Notes: generated from the letters alone by a model not told the origin. 64,000 bases of DNA from Jeongeupia sp. HS-3 (GCF_015140455.1 NZ_AP024094.1:744001-808000), one strand, 5' to 3'; shown: positions 26,457 through 35,551, counted from the first letter of the stretch. Program-made: numbers and translations.

Positions 26457-27263
26457 ATGAAAACATCTCGTGGACTGATTTTTGCGTTGCTGGCGCTGGC
26501 CGCCGGCTTTGCCCAGGCCGACAAGCTCGACGACATCAAGAAGGCCGGTGTGCTGCGCGTGGCCGTGTTCGACGCCAATCCGCCGTTTGGCTTTATCGAC
26601 GGCAAGAACAAGCAGATTGTCGGTTTTGATGTCGATGTCGCCCATGCGATCGCCAAGAAGCTGGGCGTCAAGGTTGAGCTGCGCTCGACCAATCCGGCCA
26701 ACCGCATTCCGCTGCTGACCGCCAACAAGGTCGACCTGATCGCCGCCAACTTCACCATCACCGACGAGCGCGCCAAGACGGTCGATTTCAGCGTGCCGTA
26801 CTTCGCCACCGGGCAGAAGTTCATCGCCAAGAAGGGCCTGTTGAAGCAGCCCGACGATATCGCCAAGCTGCGAATCGGCGCCGACAAGGGCACGGTGCAG
26901 GAAATCACGCTGCGCGAGAAATACCCGAACGCCACGGTGGTGTCGTACGACGACACGCCGCTGGCGTTCGCGGCGCTGCGCAATGGCAACGTCCAGGCGA
27001 TCACCCAGGACGATGCCAAGCTGATCGCGCTGCTGGCGCTGGTGCCGGACAAGGCCAAGTACGAGGTATCGCCGTTCGCGCTGACGCATGAATATCAGGG
27101 CATCGGCATTACCAAGGGCGAAACCCGTTTGGTCGCGCTGGTCAACGAAACCTTGCTTGATCTGGAGAAAACCAATCAGGCGGGCAAGCTCTACGACAAG
27201 TGGTTCGGCCCGAAGAGCAACGCACCACTGCCGCGTGGCGACTTCAAGATCGGCCAGCGCTGA
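26457..27263 (+). CDS. Amino-acid ABC transporter substrate-binding protein (polar/acidic type)
   Basis: A 268-residue periplasmic binding protein of the SBP_bac_3 family. It has a signal peptide (MKTSRGLIFALLALAAGFAQA), then DIKKAGVLRVAVFDANPPFGFID. The ligand-site pattern is DLIAANFTITDERAKTVDFSVPYF, with the Arg that grips the amino-acid carboxylate, followed by IGADKGTVQEI. The spacing of these elements is that of glutamate/aspartate or general polar amino-acid binders. A hairpin (27288-27311) follows before the permease genes. Confidence 0.92.
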   Translation: MKTSRGLIFALLALAAGFAQADKLDDIKKAGVLRVAVFDANPPFGFIDGKNKQIVGFDVDVAHAIAKKLGVKVELRSTNPANRIPLLTANKVDLIAANFTITDERAKTVDFSVPYFATGQKFIAKKGLLKQPDDIAKLRIGADKGTVQEITLREKYPNATVVSYDDTPLAFAALRNGNVQAITQDDAKLIALLALVPDKAKYEVSPFALTHEYQGIGITKGETRLVALVNETLLDLEKTNQAGKLYDKWFGPKSNAPLPRGDFKIGQR

Positions 27264-27287
27264 TCGGCGCCGTTTGACCCCCCGGTT

Positions 27288-27311
27288 CGGCCCCGCTACC
27301 CGGCGGGGCCG
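27288..27311 (+). terminator. Intercistronic hairpin or weak terminator after the binding-protein gene
   Basis: CGGCCCCGC/GCGGGGCCG stem with a six-base loop and only a short T tract (CTTTT) some distance away. It fits partial termination that makes binding protein in excess over permease. Confidence 0.55.
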
Positions 27312-27356
27312 TGTGCTTTTCGGTGCCACCGTTGCGCCTTGTAGATATCCATCGCC

Positions 27357-28013
27357 ATGACCTCACTCCTTGCATTGTTTGCCGGCGTGCTTGAACCCCG
27401 CTATCTGCTTTGGTTGCTCAAGGGCTTCGGCCTGACACTGCTGATCTCCGCCGCGCGCGAGCACCGCTGGCTGGCGTGGCCGTGCATTGGCTACCTGTCG
27501 TTGTTTCGCAATACGCCGCTGCTGGTGCAGTTGTTTTTCTGGTATTTCGGTGCCGCCAGCCTGCTGCCGGAGGCGGCGATGGCCTGGCTGAACACGCCGC
27601 GATCTCTACTCGGCGTGCCGTGGCCGTCGTTCGAGTGGCTCGCCGCGCTGTTCGGGCAGACCTTGTATACCGCGGCCTTTATCGCCGAAGAAATCCGCGC
27701 CGGCATCCGTGGCGTCGGCCGTGGCCAGCGTGCCGCCGCCGCAGCGCTCGGGCTGTCCGGCTGGCAGAGCCTGCGCTGGGTGATCCTGCCGCAGGCGCTG
27801 CGCATCGCCAGAGCACCGCTGTTCGGCCAGTACATGAACGTGATCAAGAACTCGTCGCTGGCGATGGCGATCGGCCTGGCCGAACTCTCGTACGCATCGC
27901 GGCAGGTCGAAACCGAAACGCTGAAAACCTTTCAGGCTTTCGGTGTCGCCACGCTGCTTTACGTGCTGGCGGTGGCGCTGGTGCAGGGCGCCAGCCGGCG
28001 GCGGGGGGCGTGA
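27357..28013 (+). CDS. Amino-acid ABC transporter permease (GltJ/HisQ-like), shortened first membrane segment
   Basis: A 218-residue permease with the family core FRNTPLLVQLFFWYFGA, the coupling loop GIRGVGRGQRAAAAALGLSGWQSLRWVILPQALR and the C-terminal helix. The N-terminal part reads GFGLTLLISAAREHRWLAWP: the usual long first helix (about 20 more hydrophobic residues between TLLIS and the basic turn) is missing, as if about 60 bases had been deleted in frame. Whether it still inserts properly is uncertain. It overlaps the next gene as TGATG. Confidence 0.85.
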   Translation: MTSLLALFAGVLEPRYLLWLLKGFGLTLLISAAREHRWLAWPCIGYLSLFRNTPLLVQLFFWYFGAASLLPEAAMAWLNTPRSLLGVPWPSFEWLAALFGQTLYTAAFIAEEIRAGIRGVGRGQRAAAAALGLSGWQSLRWVILPQALRIARAPLFGQYMNVIKNSSLAMAIGLAELSYASRQVETETLKTFQAFGVATLLYVLAVALVQGASRRRGA

Positions 28014-28696
28014 TGCTCGATTTCAGTGTGATTCGCGACAACCTCGATTATCTCCTGTGGGGCACGTACCCCGATGGCCCGCTCGGCGGCGCGGCGCTGA
28101 CGCTGGTACTCAGCAGCATCGGCGGCGCGGCATCGGCCTTGCTGGGTGTCGCTGGCGGCGTGGCGCTGACGATGGCGCGCGGCTGGCGGGCAAGGCTGCT
28201 GCAGGCGTTGCTGGATGTGCTGCGGGCGATTCCGGTACTGATGCTGATTTTCTGGCTCTATTTCCTGCTGCCCATCGTCTTCGGCATCAACGCGCCCGAG
28301 ATCGGCACCGTGGTGTGCGCGCTGGCGCTGATCGGTGGCGCTTATCTCTCGCATGCCGTGCACGCGGGTATCGTCGCGGTCGGTCGGGGGCAGTGGCTGG
28401 CCGGCTTGTCGCTGGGTTTGAGCGAATGGCAAACCCTGCGTCTGGTGGTGCTGCCGCAGGCCTTGCGGATGATGGTGCCGTCGTTCATCAATCAGTGGAT
28501 TTCGCTGATCAAGGATACCTCGCTGGCCTACATCATCGGCGTTGGCGAACTGACCTTTCTGGCGACCCAGGTCAACAATCGGGCGATGGTTTACCCGACC
28601 GAGGTCTTTCTGTTTGTGGCGCTGATTTACCTGCTGATCTGCGGCAGCCTGGAACTGGCGGCCTTGGCGTATGCCCGGCGTTTTCGAACGATCTGA
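28013..28696 (+). CDS. Amino-acid ABC transporter permease (GltK/HisM-like)
   Basis: A 227-residue partner permease, complete. It has the first helix (GGAALTLVLSSIGGAASALLGVAGGVALTM), RAIPVLMLIFWLYFLLP, the coupling loop GIVAVGRGQWLAGLSLGLSEWQTLRLVVLPQALR and the closing helix. The start overlaps the preceding stop by one base. No ATPase gene follows; a terminator comes ten bases after the stop, so the ATPase must be supplied from elsewhere in the genome. Confidence 0.9.
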   Translation: MLDFSVIRDNLDYLLWGTYPDGPLGGAALTLVLSSIGGAASALLGVAGGVALTMARGWRARLLQALLDVLRAIPVLMLIFWLYFLLPIVFGINAPEIGTVVCALALIGGAYLSHAVHAGIVAVGRGQWLAGLSLGLSEWQTLRLVVLPQALRMMVPSFINQWISLIKDTSLAYIIGVGELTFLATQVNNRAMVYPTEVFLFVALIYLLICGSLELAALAYARRFRTI

Positions 28697-28705
28697 CGGG
28701 CAATG

Positions 28706-28734
28706 AAAAAGGGCGCCCGAAGGCGCCCTTTTTT
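28706..28734. terminator. Bidirectional Rho-independent terminator
   Basis: AAAAAGGGCGCC/GGCGCCCTTTTTT stem with a CGAA tetraloop, serving the permease gene on the plus strand and the phosphate transporter on the minus strand. Confidence 0.92.
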
Positions 28735-28747
28735 GAATCCGGCCGGA

Positions 28748-30226
28748 TCAGGTAAAGATTTTTACCGATGCCCAGAACAACCCGGCTGCGAGTGCCATCG
28801 ACGCCGGCAGCGTGAACAGCCAGGCCAGCAGGATGTTGCGGATCGTGCCCATCTGCAGGCCGCTCTTGTTGGCGACCATGGTGCCGGCAACGCCGCTCGA
28901 GAGTACGTGCGTGGTCGAAACCGGCAGGCCGAAGATGTTGGCGATACCGATCGAGCTGGCGGCGACGATCTGCGCGCTCATGCCTTGCGCGTAGGTCATG
29001 CCCTGCTTGCCGATCTTCTCACCCACGGTCAGCACCACGCGCTTCCAGCCGATCATCGTACCCAGGCCCAGCGCCAGCGCCACGGCGACGATCACCCATC
29101 TGGGCGAATACTCGGTCGTCGCGGTCAGGTCGGCGCGCAGCTTGTTCAGGTCGTCGACTTCGCGCGATTTGAGTTCCGGCAACTTCGAGACCTTGCGTGC
29201 GGTGTCGTCGAGGCAGAGGATCAGCCGGCGCACATCGGGGCGCGCGGCCGGGGCGATCTGACTGTAGTCCTTGATACCTTCAAGCTTGGCAACCAGCGAC
29301 TGCACCGCAGGCTGGGTGTCGTGGTAGTCGCAGTGGAACTGCTTGGGCATTTCGGTGCCGTTGTTCTCGCGCGGCTTGGTCAGCAAGTATTTGCCGAGTT
29401 TGTTGTCGTGCTGTTCGTAGAACTGCAGCATATGGATCGCCGCATCGCGGGTGCGGTCGATCTGGTAGGTGGTGCTGTCGAGATCGAGCACGAATTTGGC
29501 CGGGACGATGCCGATCAGTACCAGCATGATCAGACCGATGCCTTTCTGGCCGTCGTTCGAACCGTGGGCAAAGCTCACGCCCATCGCCGAGGCGATCAGC
29601 ACCACGCGGTTCCAGAACGGCGGGTGCTTTTTATTGTCGATCGCGCGGCGGCCTTCGGGCGTCTTGTGCATTTTGCCATCGACCCAGAATCGCTTGAGCA
29701 GCAACAGCAGTAGCGCGGCGAGCAGGAAGCCGACGGTGGGCGAGACCAGCAGCGAGAGGCCGATATCGATGGCCTTCTTCCAGTTGATCGCGGTGGCGAG
29801 GTCGGTGTCGTTGATGAACGCGTTGGCGAGGCCGACGCCGAGAATCGAGCCGATCAGCGTATGCGAGCTCGACGCAGGCAGGCCGAAATACCAGGTGCCG
29901 AGGTTCCACAGGATGGCCGCGGCGAGCAAGGAAAACACCATCGCCAGCCCCTGGACGCTGCTGACATTGATCAGCAGATCGACCGGCAGCAGATGGACGA
30001 TGGCATAGGCGACGCTGAGTCCCCCGAGTATCACGCCCAGGAAGTTGAAAATACCCGAGGCGATGACCGCGAGATGCGCCGGCATGGCCTTGGTGTAGAT
30101 CACCGTGGCGACCGCATTGGCAGTGTCGTGAAAACCGTTGATGAACTCGAAGGTGAGCACGAACAACAAAGCGAGCGCCAGACTCACGCCGACGGTGAGC
30201 GTGAGTCCGCTGAACATTTCAATCAT
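28748..30226 (-). CDS. pitA: Low-affinity inorganic phosphate transporter (PitA type)
   Basis: A 492-residue membrane protein of the PiT family. Both halves carry the family signature: GFHDTANAVATVIYTKAM near the N-terminus and GSNDGQKGIGLIMLVLIG after the midpoint. A hydrophilic loop of about 150 residues (between the two membrane bundles) is also present in E. coli PitA, as is the overall length. The C-terminal part has GLPVSTTHVLSSGVAGTM. It imports phosphate with divalent metal. Single gene; no PhoU-like companion is seen. Confidence 0.93.
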   Translation of the reverse strand: MIEMFSGLTLTVGVSLALALLFVLTFEFINGFHDTANAVATVIYTKAMPAHLAVIASGIFNFLGVILGGLSVAYAIVHLLPVDLLINVSSVQGLAMVFSLLAAAILWNLGTWYFGLPASSSHTLIGSILGVGLANAFINDTDLATAINWKKAIDIGLSLLVSPTVGFLLAALLLLLLKRFWVDGKMHKTPEGRRAIDNKKHPPFWNRVVLIASAMGVSFAHGSNDGQKGIGLIMLVLIGIVPAKFVLDLDSTTYQIDRTRDAAIHMLQFYEQHDNKLGKYLLTKPRENNGTEMPKQFHCDYHDTQPAVQSLVAKLEGIKDYSQIAPAARPDVRRLILCLDDTARKVSKLPELKSREVDDLNKLRADLTATTEYSPRWVIVAVALALGLGTMIGWKRVVLTVGEKIGKQGMTYAQGMSAQIVAASSIGIANIFGLPVSTTHVLSSGVAGTMVANKSGLQMGTIRNILLAWLFTLPASMALAAGLFWASVKIFT

Positions 30227-30393
30227 GGGGAGGAGGAGGGGAGGCTGAAATTGTCGCGGATTATCTCAGAAAGATGACAGTGTCGCTTGACCAAACACAG
30301 GCTGGCCGCAGGTTTCCCCGCCGCTGGTCGACGGCACTACTGCCGTGCCCGAACGCCAGCGTGGCCGGGGCTTTTCCGAGACTTAGGTGGTAC

Positions 30394-31839
30394 TTACGAT
30401 GAGCACGAAACGCTAAGGCTGGCCGCCCAGTCGGGCGCCGCTGCGGCCAGATCGTCGAACTCGGGCGCGTCGTCGAACGGCCGGGCCAGGCAGCGCTGTA
30501 AGCGCAGGATTTCGCTGAAGTCGCCGTCGTTGGCCTGGCGGATGGCGGTTTCGGCGAGGTGATTGCGCAACACGTACTTGGGGTTGGCTGCGAGCATCAC
30601 GGTTTCGCGTTCGGCCGGCGTTTGCGGGTCGGCTGCCAGGCGCGTCTGATAATCGGCGTACCAGGCGTCGAAACCGTCACGGTCGAGAAAACCGTCGCGC
30701 AGTGATGCCTGCTGCCGGCTCAGACCACGCCAGAAGTTGGTCCAGTCGTTGCCGGCGGCCTGCATCAAATCGAGCAAGCGGGTGAACAGCGCCCAGTCCG
30801 TTTCGCGCCATTCGGCCAGACCGAGCTTGCGACGTAGCCGCTCTGCGTAGGTGCGCTCGAACCCGGTCTGGTAGTCGTCGAGCGCTGCGCGCAGATTGTC
30901 GACTTCGACCAGATCGACCAGCGTTTGCGCCAGGCAAGCCAGATTCCACAAGCCGATCTGCGGCTGCTGGTTGAAGGCGTAGCGACCGCCGTGGTCGGAG
31001 TGGTTGCAGATATGACCGGCGTCGAAGCCATCCAGAAAGCCGAACGGACCGTAGTCGAGCGTCAGGCCGAGCATCGACATATTGTCGCTGTTCATCACCC
31101 CGTGGCAGAAGCCCACGCCCATCCAGTCGGCGATCATCGCGGCGGTACGATCGCGCACGGCCTCGAACAAGGCGAGGTAGGGCTGCGCGGTATCGCGGCA
31201 TTCGGGATAGAAGTGCGTGATGGTCCAGTCGGCGAGTTCCTTGACCGCATCGTGTTCGCCGCGATGGTAGAAATGTTCGAAATGGCCGAAGCGCAAGAAG
31301 CTCGGCGCCACGCGGGTGACCACGGCGGCGGTTTCGCGGGTTTCGCGCCATACCGGCTCGCTGGAGCCGACCAGCGCCAGGGCGCGTGTGGTCGGAATGC
31401 CAAGGCCGGCCATCGCTTCGGAACACAGGTATTCGCGGATTGACGAGCGCAGCACGGCGCGGCCGTCGCCCATGCGCGAATAAGGCGTCATCCCGGCGCC
31501 CTTGAGCTGGATTTCCTGAATCTGGCCGCGAGCGTCGGTGAGTTCGGCGACGAGGATCGCCCGGCCGTCGCCCAGTTGGCCGGCCCACTGGCCGAACTGG
31601 TGGCCCGAATACACGCTGGCGAGCGGCCGTTCGTGCCGCAACAGATTGCCGACCAGCAGCTCGGCCAGCTGCACATGCTTGGCCGGATCGGGATCGAGCC
31701 CGAGCGCTTCGGCCAGGCCTGCGTTCCACGCCAACAGCTGCGGCGAGGGTAGCGGCGTCGGCGGGGTGATGCTGTAGTAACGGCTAGGCAGCAAGGCGAA
31801 GCGGGGTGTCAGCGGAGCGGTGGCGAGCGTATATTTCAT
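30394..31839 (-). CDS. selO: Protein adenylyltransferase SelO (YdiU/UPF0061)
   Basis: A 481-residue pseudokinase-fold enzyme that transfers AMP to protein Ser/Thr/Tyr. Visible are SGHQFGQWAGQLGDGRA (nucleotide loop), LKGAGMTPYSRMGDGRAVLRSSIREYL, the HGVMNSDNMSMLGLTLDYGPFGF active-site region with the metal-binding Asn and Asp, and the C-terminal SVSCSS. The Cys third from the end sits where animal SelO has selenocysteine. The start at 31839 (MKYTLATAPLTPRF) gives the normal family N-terminus. Family role: redox-linked AMPylation under oxidative stress. Confidence 0.94.
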   Translation of the reverse strand: MKYTLATAPLTPRFALLPSRYYSITPPTPLPSPQLLAWNAGLAEALGLDPDPAKHVQLAELLVGNLLRHERPLASVYSGHQFGQWAGQLGDGRAILVAELTDARGQIQEIQLKGAGMTPYSRMGDGRAVLRSSIREYLCSEAMAGLGIPTTRALALVGSSEPVWRETRETAAVVTRVAPSFLRFGHFEHFYHRGEHDAVKELADWTITHFYPECRDTAQPYLALFEAVRDRTAAMIADWMGVGFCHGVMNSDNMSMLGLTLDYGPFGFLDGFDAGHICNHSDHGGRYAFNQQPQIGLWNLACLAQTLVDLVEVDNLRAALDDYQTGFERTYAERLRRKLGLAEWRETDWALFTRLLDLMQAAGNDWTNFWRGLSRQQASLRDGFLDRDGFDAWYADYQTRLAADPQTPAERETVMLAANPKYVLRNHLAETAIRQANDGDFSEILRLQRCLARPFDDAPEFDDLAAAAPDWAASLSVSCSS

Positions 31840-31918
31840 GGCTTTCGCGCGTTGCGCGAATCTTGAGTAACGATCGGGTGAGTCTACGTTGCCCGAGTGC
31901 GCTTGACGAGATCGAACC

Positions 31919-32416
31919 ATGGCTGAAAAAACACCGGTCACCGCGGCGGTGCGCGTGCTACGCCAACAGAAGGTGAGTTACACCGAACATTTGTACGAAT
32001 ACGAAGAAAAGGGCGGCACCACGACGTCGGCGCGTGAGTTGGGCGTAGCCGAACACGCGGTGATCAAGACGCTGGTGATGGAAGACGAGAACAAACAACC
32101 GCTGATTGTGTTGATGCACGGCGATTGTGAAGTCTCGACCAAGAACCTGGCGCGCTTGCTGCACAAGAAAACCATCCACCCGTGCGCGCCGGAAATCGCC
32201 AACAAGCATTCGGGTTATATGGTCGGCGGCACCTCGCCGTTCGGTACCCGCAAGGCGATGCCGGTATATATGGAGCAATCCATCAGCGGGCTCGCTACCA
32301 TCTACCTGAACGGCGGCAAGCGCGGCTTCCTGGTGGGGATCTCGCCCGTTGATGTGGTGGCGATCCTCAAGCCGACCTTGGTCGAGGTCGCGCTGGCGCA
32401 CGGCGAACACGGTTGA
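31919..32416 (+). CDS. ybaK: YbaK/EbsC-type Cys-tRNA(Pro) deacylase
   Basis: A 165-residue trans-editing enzyme that clears mischarged tRNA. It matches the YbaK fold: TPVTAAVRVLRQQKVSYTEH, ELGVAEHAVIKTLVMED with the catalytic Lys, GGTSPFGTRKAMPVYME and the C-terminal LNGGKRGFLVGISP. Length is the usual 155-165. It is divergent from selO, with 79 bases between them. Confidence 0.92.
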   Translation: MAEKTPVTAAVRVLRQQKVSYTEHLYEYEEKGGTTTSARELGVAEHAVIKTLVMEDENKQPLIVLMHGDCEVSTKNLARLLHKKTIHPCAPEIANKHSGYMVGGTSPFGTRKAMPVYMEQSISGLATIYLNGGKRGFLVGISPVDVVAILKPTLVEVALAHGEHG

Positions 32417-32437
32417 CACGATGTAACGACAGGCTGG

Positions 32438-32469
32438 CCAAGCCGGGCGGTGAAAAAGCGCCGGCTTGG
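32438..32469 (+). other. Strong hairpin between ybaK and the adenosyltransferase gene
   Basis: CCAAGCCGG/CCGGCTTGG stem continuing inward with G-C pairs, no T tract, 30 bases before the ATG of the adenosyltransferase. It is not a cobalamin riboswitch. It may separate the two genes or influence the start region. Confidence 0.4.
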
Positions 32470-32498
32470 GCAATCAACTTAACAAGACGGAGAGAACA

Positions 32499-33050
32499 AT
32501 GACGGATCGACTTACCCAGATCACCACCCGCGGCGGCGATGACGGCACCACCGGGCTTGGCGATGGTTCGCGCATCGGCAAGGACAGCATACGCATCACC
32601 GCGCTCGGCGAAGTGGATGAACTCAATTCGCATATCGGCGTGGTTTTGGCCGAAGCCTTGCCGGCGAATTTGCGCGATGCGCTGATACGGGTTCAGAACG
32701 ATCTGTTCGATCTCGGCGGCGAATTGTGTATTCCGGGGCGCGAGGCGATGACCGAGGCGCAGCTGCTGCGTCTTGAAGCCTGTGTCGAAGCCTTCAATGG
32801 CGAGCTGGAGGCCTTGCGCGAATTCATCCTGCCCGGCGGCAGTCGCGCAGCGGCAGCGCTGCACGTGGCGCGTTGTGTTTGCCGTCGCGCCGAACGTTCG
32901 GTGGTCGCGCTCGACAAGATGGAGGTGATTCCGGCGACCAGCATCAAATATCTGAACCGGCTCTCGGATCTGCTCTTCATCGGCTCGCGCATCGCCAATC
33001 GGCACGCCGGGCAGCCGGATGTGCTGTGGCAACCGGGCATGAATGCCTGA
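32499..33050 (+). CDS. Cob(I)yrinic acid a,c-diamide adenosyltransferase, PduO type
   Basis: A 183-residue enzyme that puts the adenosyl group on cobalt(I) corrinoids to make adenosylcobalamin. It has the PduO signature TTRGGDDGTTGLGDGSRIGKDS at the ATP site, GEVDELNSHIG, and the helical core with CRRAERSVVAL and LNRLSDLLFIGSR. The ATG at 32499 is preceded by CGGAGAG. No other cobalamin genes are in the window. Confidence 0.94.
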   Translation: MTDRLTQITTRGGDDGTTGLGDGSRIGKDSIRITALGEVDELNSHIGVVLAEALPANLRDALIRVQNDLFDLGGELCIPGREAMTEAQLLRLEACVEAFNGELEALREFILPGGSRAAAALHVARCVCRRAERSVVALDKMEVIPATSIKYLNRLSDLLFIGSRIANRHAGQPDVLWQPGMNA

Positions 33051-33059
33051 CGGCGCGTG

Positions 33060-33899
33060 CTAATCGCGCTGCGGTTCGACGTCGGCAGCGCGATCGGCCT
33101 CTGTCCGTTGTGCGGCATCGTGCGGATCGGTCTGAAAGTAGCGGCTGGGCTCCACGCCCAGCGCGCGGCGGAACATGGCGCTGAACGCGCTCTGGCTGGC
33201 GTAGCCGAGTCGCTCGGCCAGCCGTTTGAGCGGCTCTCCCTGCGCCAGCAATTCCAGCGCATGAATCAGCCGGGCTTGCTGGCGCCATTCGCGGAACGAC
33301 AAACCGGTGTCGTCGCGAAACCGCCGCGCCAGCGTGCGGCTGCTGGCGCCGACGCGATCGGCCAGTTGTTCAAAGCGGTCATCGCGGCCCGGATGAGCCA
33401 GCACCTGCCGGCAGAGCTTGAGCAGGCGCGGGTCGTGCGGCATCGGTAGATGCAGTGGCGCGGTCGGCAACTGCCTCAGCTCGGCGATGATCAAGGTGGC
33501 GATCAGGCTGGCGCGGCTCTCGGGTTGATACACGATCGGTAACGCTGTCAGTGCCAAGATCAGCTCGCGCAGCAGCGGGCTGACCTCCAGGACGCTGCAG
33601 TGTTCCGGCAAGCCAGGCGCGGCCGCCGGTTCGACGTAGAGCGTGCGCATTTCGGCGTCGCTGGCAATCTGTACCCGATGCGGCGTGAGCGGCGGCACCC
33701 ACAGTGCTCGCTGCGGCGGCAGTACCCAGTTTCCTGCTGCGGTTTCCACCCGCATGACGCCGCTGCAGGCATAGATCAGCTGAGCACGCCGATGCTGGTG
33801 CATGCCGGAATCGTGGCCACGGCCATAGCTGCGCTGCATGGCGACTATGGTTTGGCTCAGGTCCTGGTAATGATCCGGATCGAGGTCGGATTTTGTCAT
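33060..33899 (-). CDS. AraC-family transcriptional regulator
   Basis: A 279-residue regulator with an N-terminal cupin-like sensing domain (HQHRRAQLIYACSGVMRV, ALWVPPLTPHRV) and a C-terminal double helix-turn-helix (DRVGASSRTLARRFRDDTG and LAERLGYASQSAFSAMFRRALG, ending PSRYF). It lies divergently, 101 bases from the fosmidomycin-resistance-type exporter, and is the likely regulator of that gene. A short inverted repeat TGCTG-N6-CAGCA (33926-33941) stands between them. Confidence 0.92.
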   Translation of the reverse strand: MTKSDLDPDHYQDLSQTIVAMQRSYGRGHDSGMHQHRRAQLIYACSGVMRVETAAGNWVLPPQRALWVPPLTPHRVQIASDAEMRTLYVEPAAAPGLPEHCSVLEVSPLLRELILALTALPIVYQPESRASLIATLIIAELRQLPTAPLHLPMPHDPRLLKLCRQVLAHPGRDDRFEQLADRVGASSRTLARRFRDDTGLSFREWRQQARLIHALELLAQGEPLKRLAERLGYASQSAFSAMFRRALGVEPSRYFQTDPHDAAQRTEADRAADVEPQRD

Positions 33900-34000
33900 G
33901 TTGACGATAATGAATGGCCGATTCGTGCTGAAAAGACAGCATAGACTGGGCGCTCGTCCTTGGTAAATGGGGCGCTTCTCATTCTTCGTTGAGTACGAAC

Positions 34001-35215
34001 ATGCAATCCAAGCCCCTCACGCTGCCGGCCGGCGCCACCGCCACACAGAACACCGCCTTCATGGTGCTGGCGGCGATCAGCGTCTCGCACCTGCTGAACG
34101 ACATGATCCAGTCGCTGATCCTGGCGATCTATCCGATGCTCAAGGACAACTACGCGCTGAGCTTTGCGCAGATCGGCCTGATCACGCTGGTGTATCAGCT
34201 CACCGCATCCTTGCTGCAGCCGTTGATCGGGCTTTACACCGATCGCCGCCCCATGCCGCAATCGCTGCCGATCGGCATGGGCTTTACCCTCTGCGGCCTG
34301 TTGCTGATGTCGCAGGCGGCGCACTTCCATTGGTTGCTGCTGGCGGCCGCGCTGGTCGGCATCGGCTCGTCGGTGTTTCATCCCGAATCGTCGCGCGTCG
34401 CGCGCATGGCATCGGGCGGGCGGCACGGGCTGGCGCAGTCATTGTTCCAGGTCGGCGGTAATCTTGGCTCCTCGCTTGGCCCCTTGCTGGCCGCACTGGT
34501 GATCCTGCCGTACGGGCAGGGCAGCATCGCCTGGTTCTCGATTGCCGCAATGCTGGCCATGGCCATCCTCTACCGTGTCGGTCATTGGTATGGTTTGCAG
34601 CGGATGGCGAGTGCCGGGCGCAGATCCCAAGGTGCTGCGGTGCCCGCGCTGCCGCGTCGCACGGTGATCCGGGCAATGGCGGTGCTGGCGCTCTTGGTGT
34701 TCTCGAAGTATTTCTATCTGGCCAGCCTGAACAGTTATTACACCTTTTACCTGATCGACCGCTTCGGTCTCGGCATTCGCGACGCCCAGCTGTATCTGTT
34801 CCTGTTCCTGTTCGCCGTTGCGGCGGGAACGGTGCTCGGTGGGCCGATCGGCGATCGCATCGGCCGCAAGCGGGTGATCTGGGGTTCCATACTCGGGGTT
34901 GCACCGTTTGCGCTGATGTTGCCGTATGCCAGCCTGCTCTGGACTGCGGTGCTGACGGTGGTCATCGGCCTCATTCTGGCGTCGGCGTTCTCGGCCATCC
35001 TTGTCTACGCCACCGAACTGATTCCGGGCAGGGTAGGCATGGTGGCCGGGTTGTTCTTCGGTTTTGCTTTCGGTATGGGCGGGGTCGGCGCCGCGGCACT
35101 GGGTAAGCTTGCCGATCACACCAGCATCGGCTACGTTTACCATGTTTGCTCGTTTCTGCCGCTGCTTGGGCTGCTGACGTGCTTGCTGCCGGATCTGGAA
35201 CCGAAAAAGCATTGA
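34001..35215 (+). CDS. MFS exporter, fosmidomycin resistance (Fsr) type
   Basis: A 404-residue membrane protein with twelve membrane segments. The N-terminal part ISVSHLLNDMIQSLILAIYPMLKDNYALSFAQIG and the motif SVFHPESSRVARMASGGRHGLAQSLFQVGGNLGSSLGPL are characteristic of Fsr proteins. ATG at 34001 is used; a TTG at 33989 is the other option. It probably exports small toxic molecules. The neighbouring divergent AraC regulator likely controls it. Confidence 0.92.
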   Translation: MQSKPLTLPAGATATQNTAFMVLAAISVSHLLNDMIQSLILAIYPMLKDNYALSFAQIGLITLVYQLTASLLQPLIGLYTDRRPMPQSLPIGMGFTLCGLLLMSQAAHFHWLLLAAALVGIGSSVFHPESSRVARMASGGRHGLAQSLFQVGGNLGSSLGPLLAALVILPYGQGSIAWFSIAAMLAMAILYRVGHWYGLQRMASAGRRSQGAAVPALPRRTVIRAMAVLALLVFSKYFYLASLNSYYTFYLIDRFGLGIRDAQLYLFLFLFAVAAGTVLGGPIGDRIGRKRVIWGSILGVAPFALMLPYASLLWTAVLTVVIGLILASAFSAILVYATELIPGRVGMVAGLFFGFAFGMGGVGAAALGKLADHTSIGYVYHVCSFLPLLGLLTCLLPDLEPKKH

Positions 35216-35387
35216 GGCGAGTGGTGGCGTCTATCGGTGATAGGCGCTGCAACGTCTGATTCGAGTGCTTATATCGAGATCAGTTGTTCGGAACCGGGTG
35301 TTCGGGGGTGTTCGGTCGAGGCGAGTCTGTGACACGGTGTGACGGCAGTGCGGATCGGGAGATCCTCGGGATGGCGGGGCGGAAAAA

Positions 35388-35420
35388 CAAAAACCCCGAT
35401 CTGAGTGATCGGGGTTTTTG
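35388..35420. terminator. Rho-independent terminator, usable in both directions
   Basis: CAAAAACCCCGATC/GATCGGGGTTTTTG stem with a five-base loop. On the minus strand it follows the tRNA-Leu pair; on the plus strand it follows the MFS gene. Confidence 0.9.
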
Positions 35421-35427
35421 TCGTAAT

Positions 35428-35514
35428 TGGTGCCCAAGAGAAGACTCGAACTTCCACGCCCTTGCGAGCGCTAGGACCTGAACCTAGTGCGTCTACCAAT
35501 TCCGCCACCTGGGC
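35428..35514 (-). tRNA. tRNA-Leu (anticodon CAG), copy 2
   Basis: An 87-base tRNA with encoded CCA end. The anticodon stem CTAGG/CCTAG encloses the loop TTCAGGT, giving CAG. The T arm GTTCGAGTC and the long variable arm CGCTC-GCAA-GGGCG are those of class II tRNA-Leu. It differs from its neighbour only in the variable arm, where one pair is G-T. Confidence 0.97.
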
Positions 35515-35551
35515 ATTTATCTCACGAAGCAAGCAGTTATATAGTCAGTAG

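Noticed and set aside
32438-32469. Cobalamin riboswitch before the adenosyltransferase gene
   Set aside because: Only a simple hairpin is present; the conserved B12-box pattern is not seen and the leader is too short.
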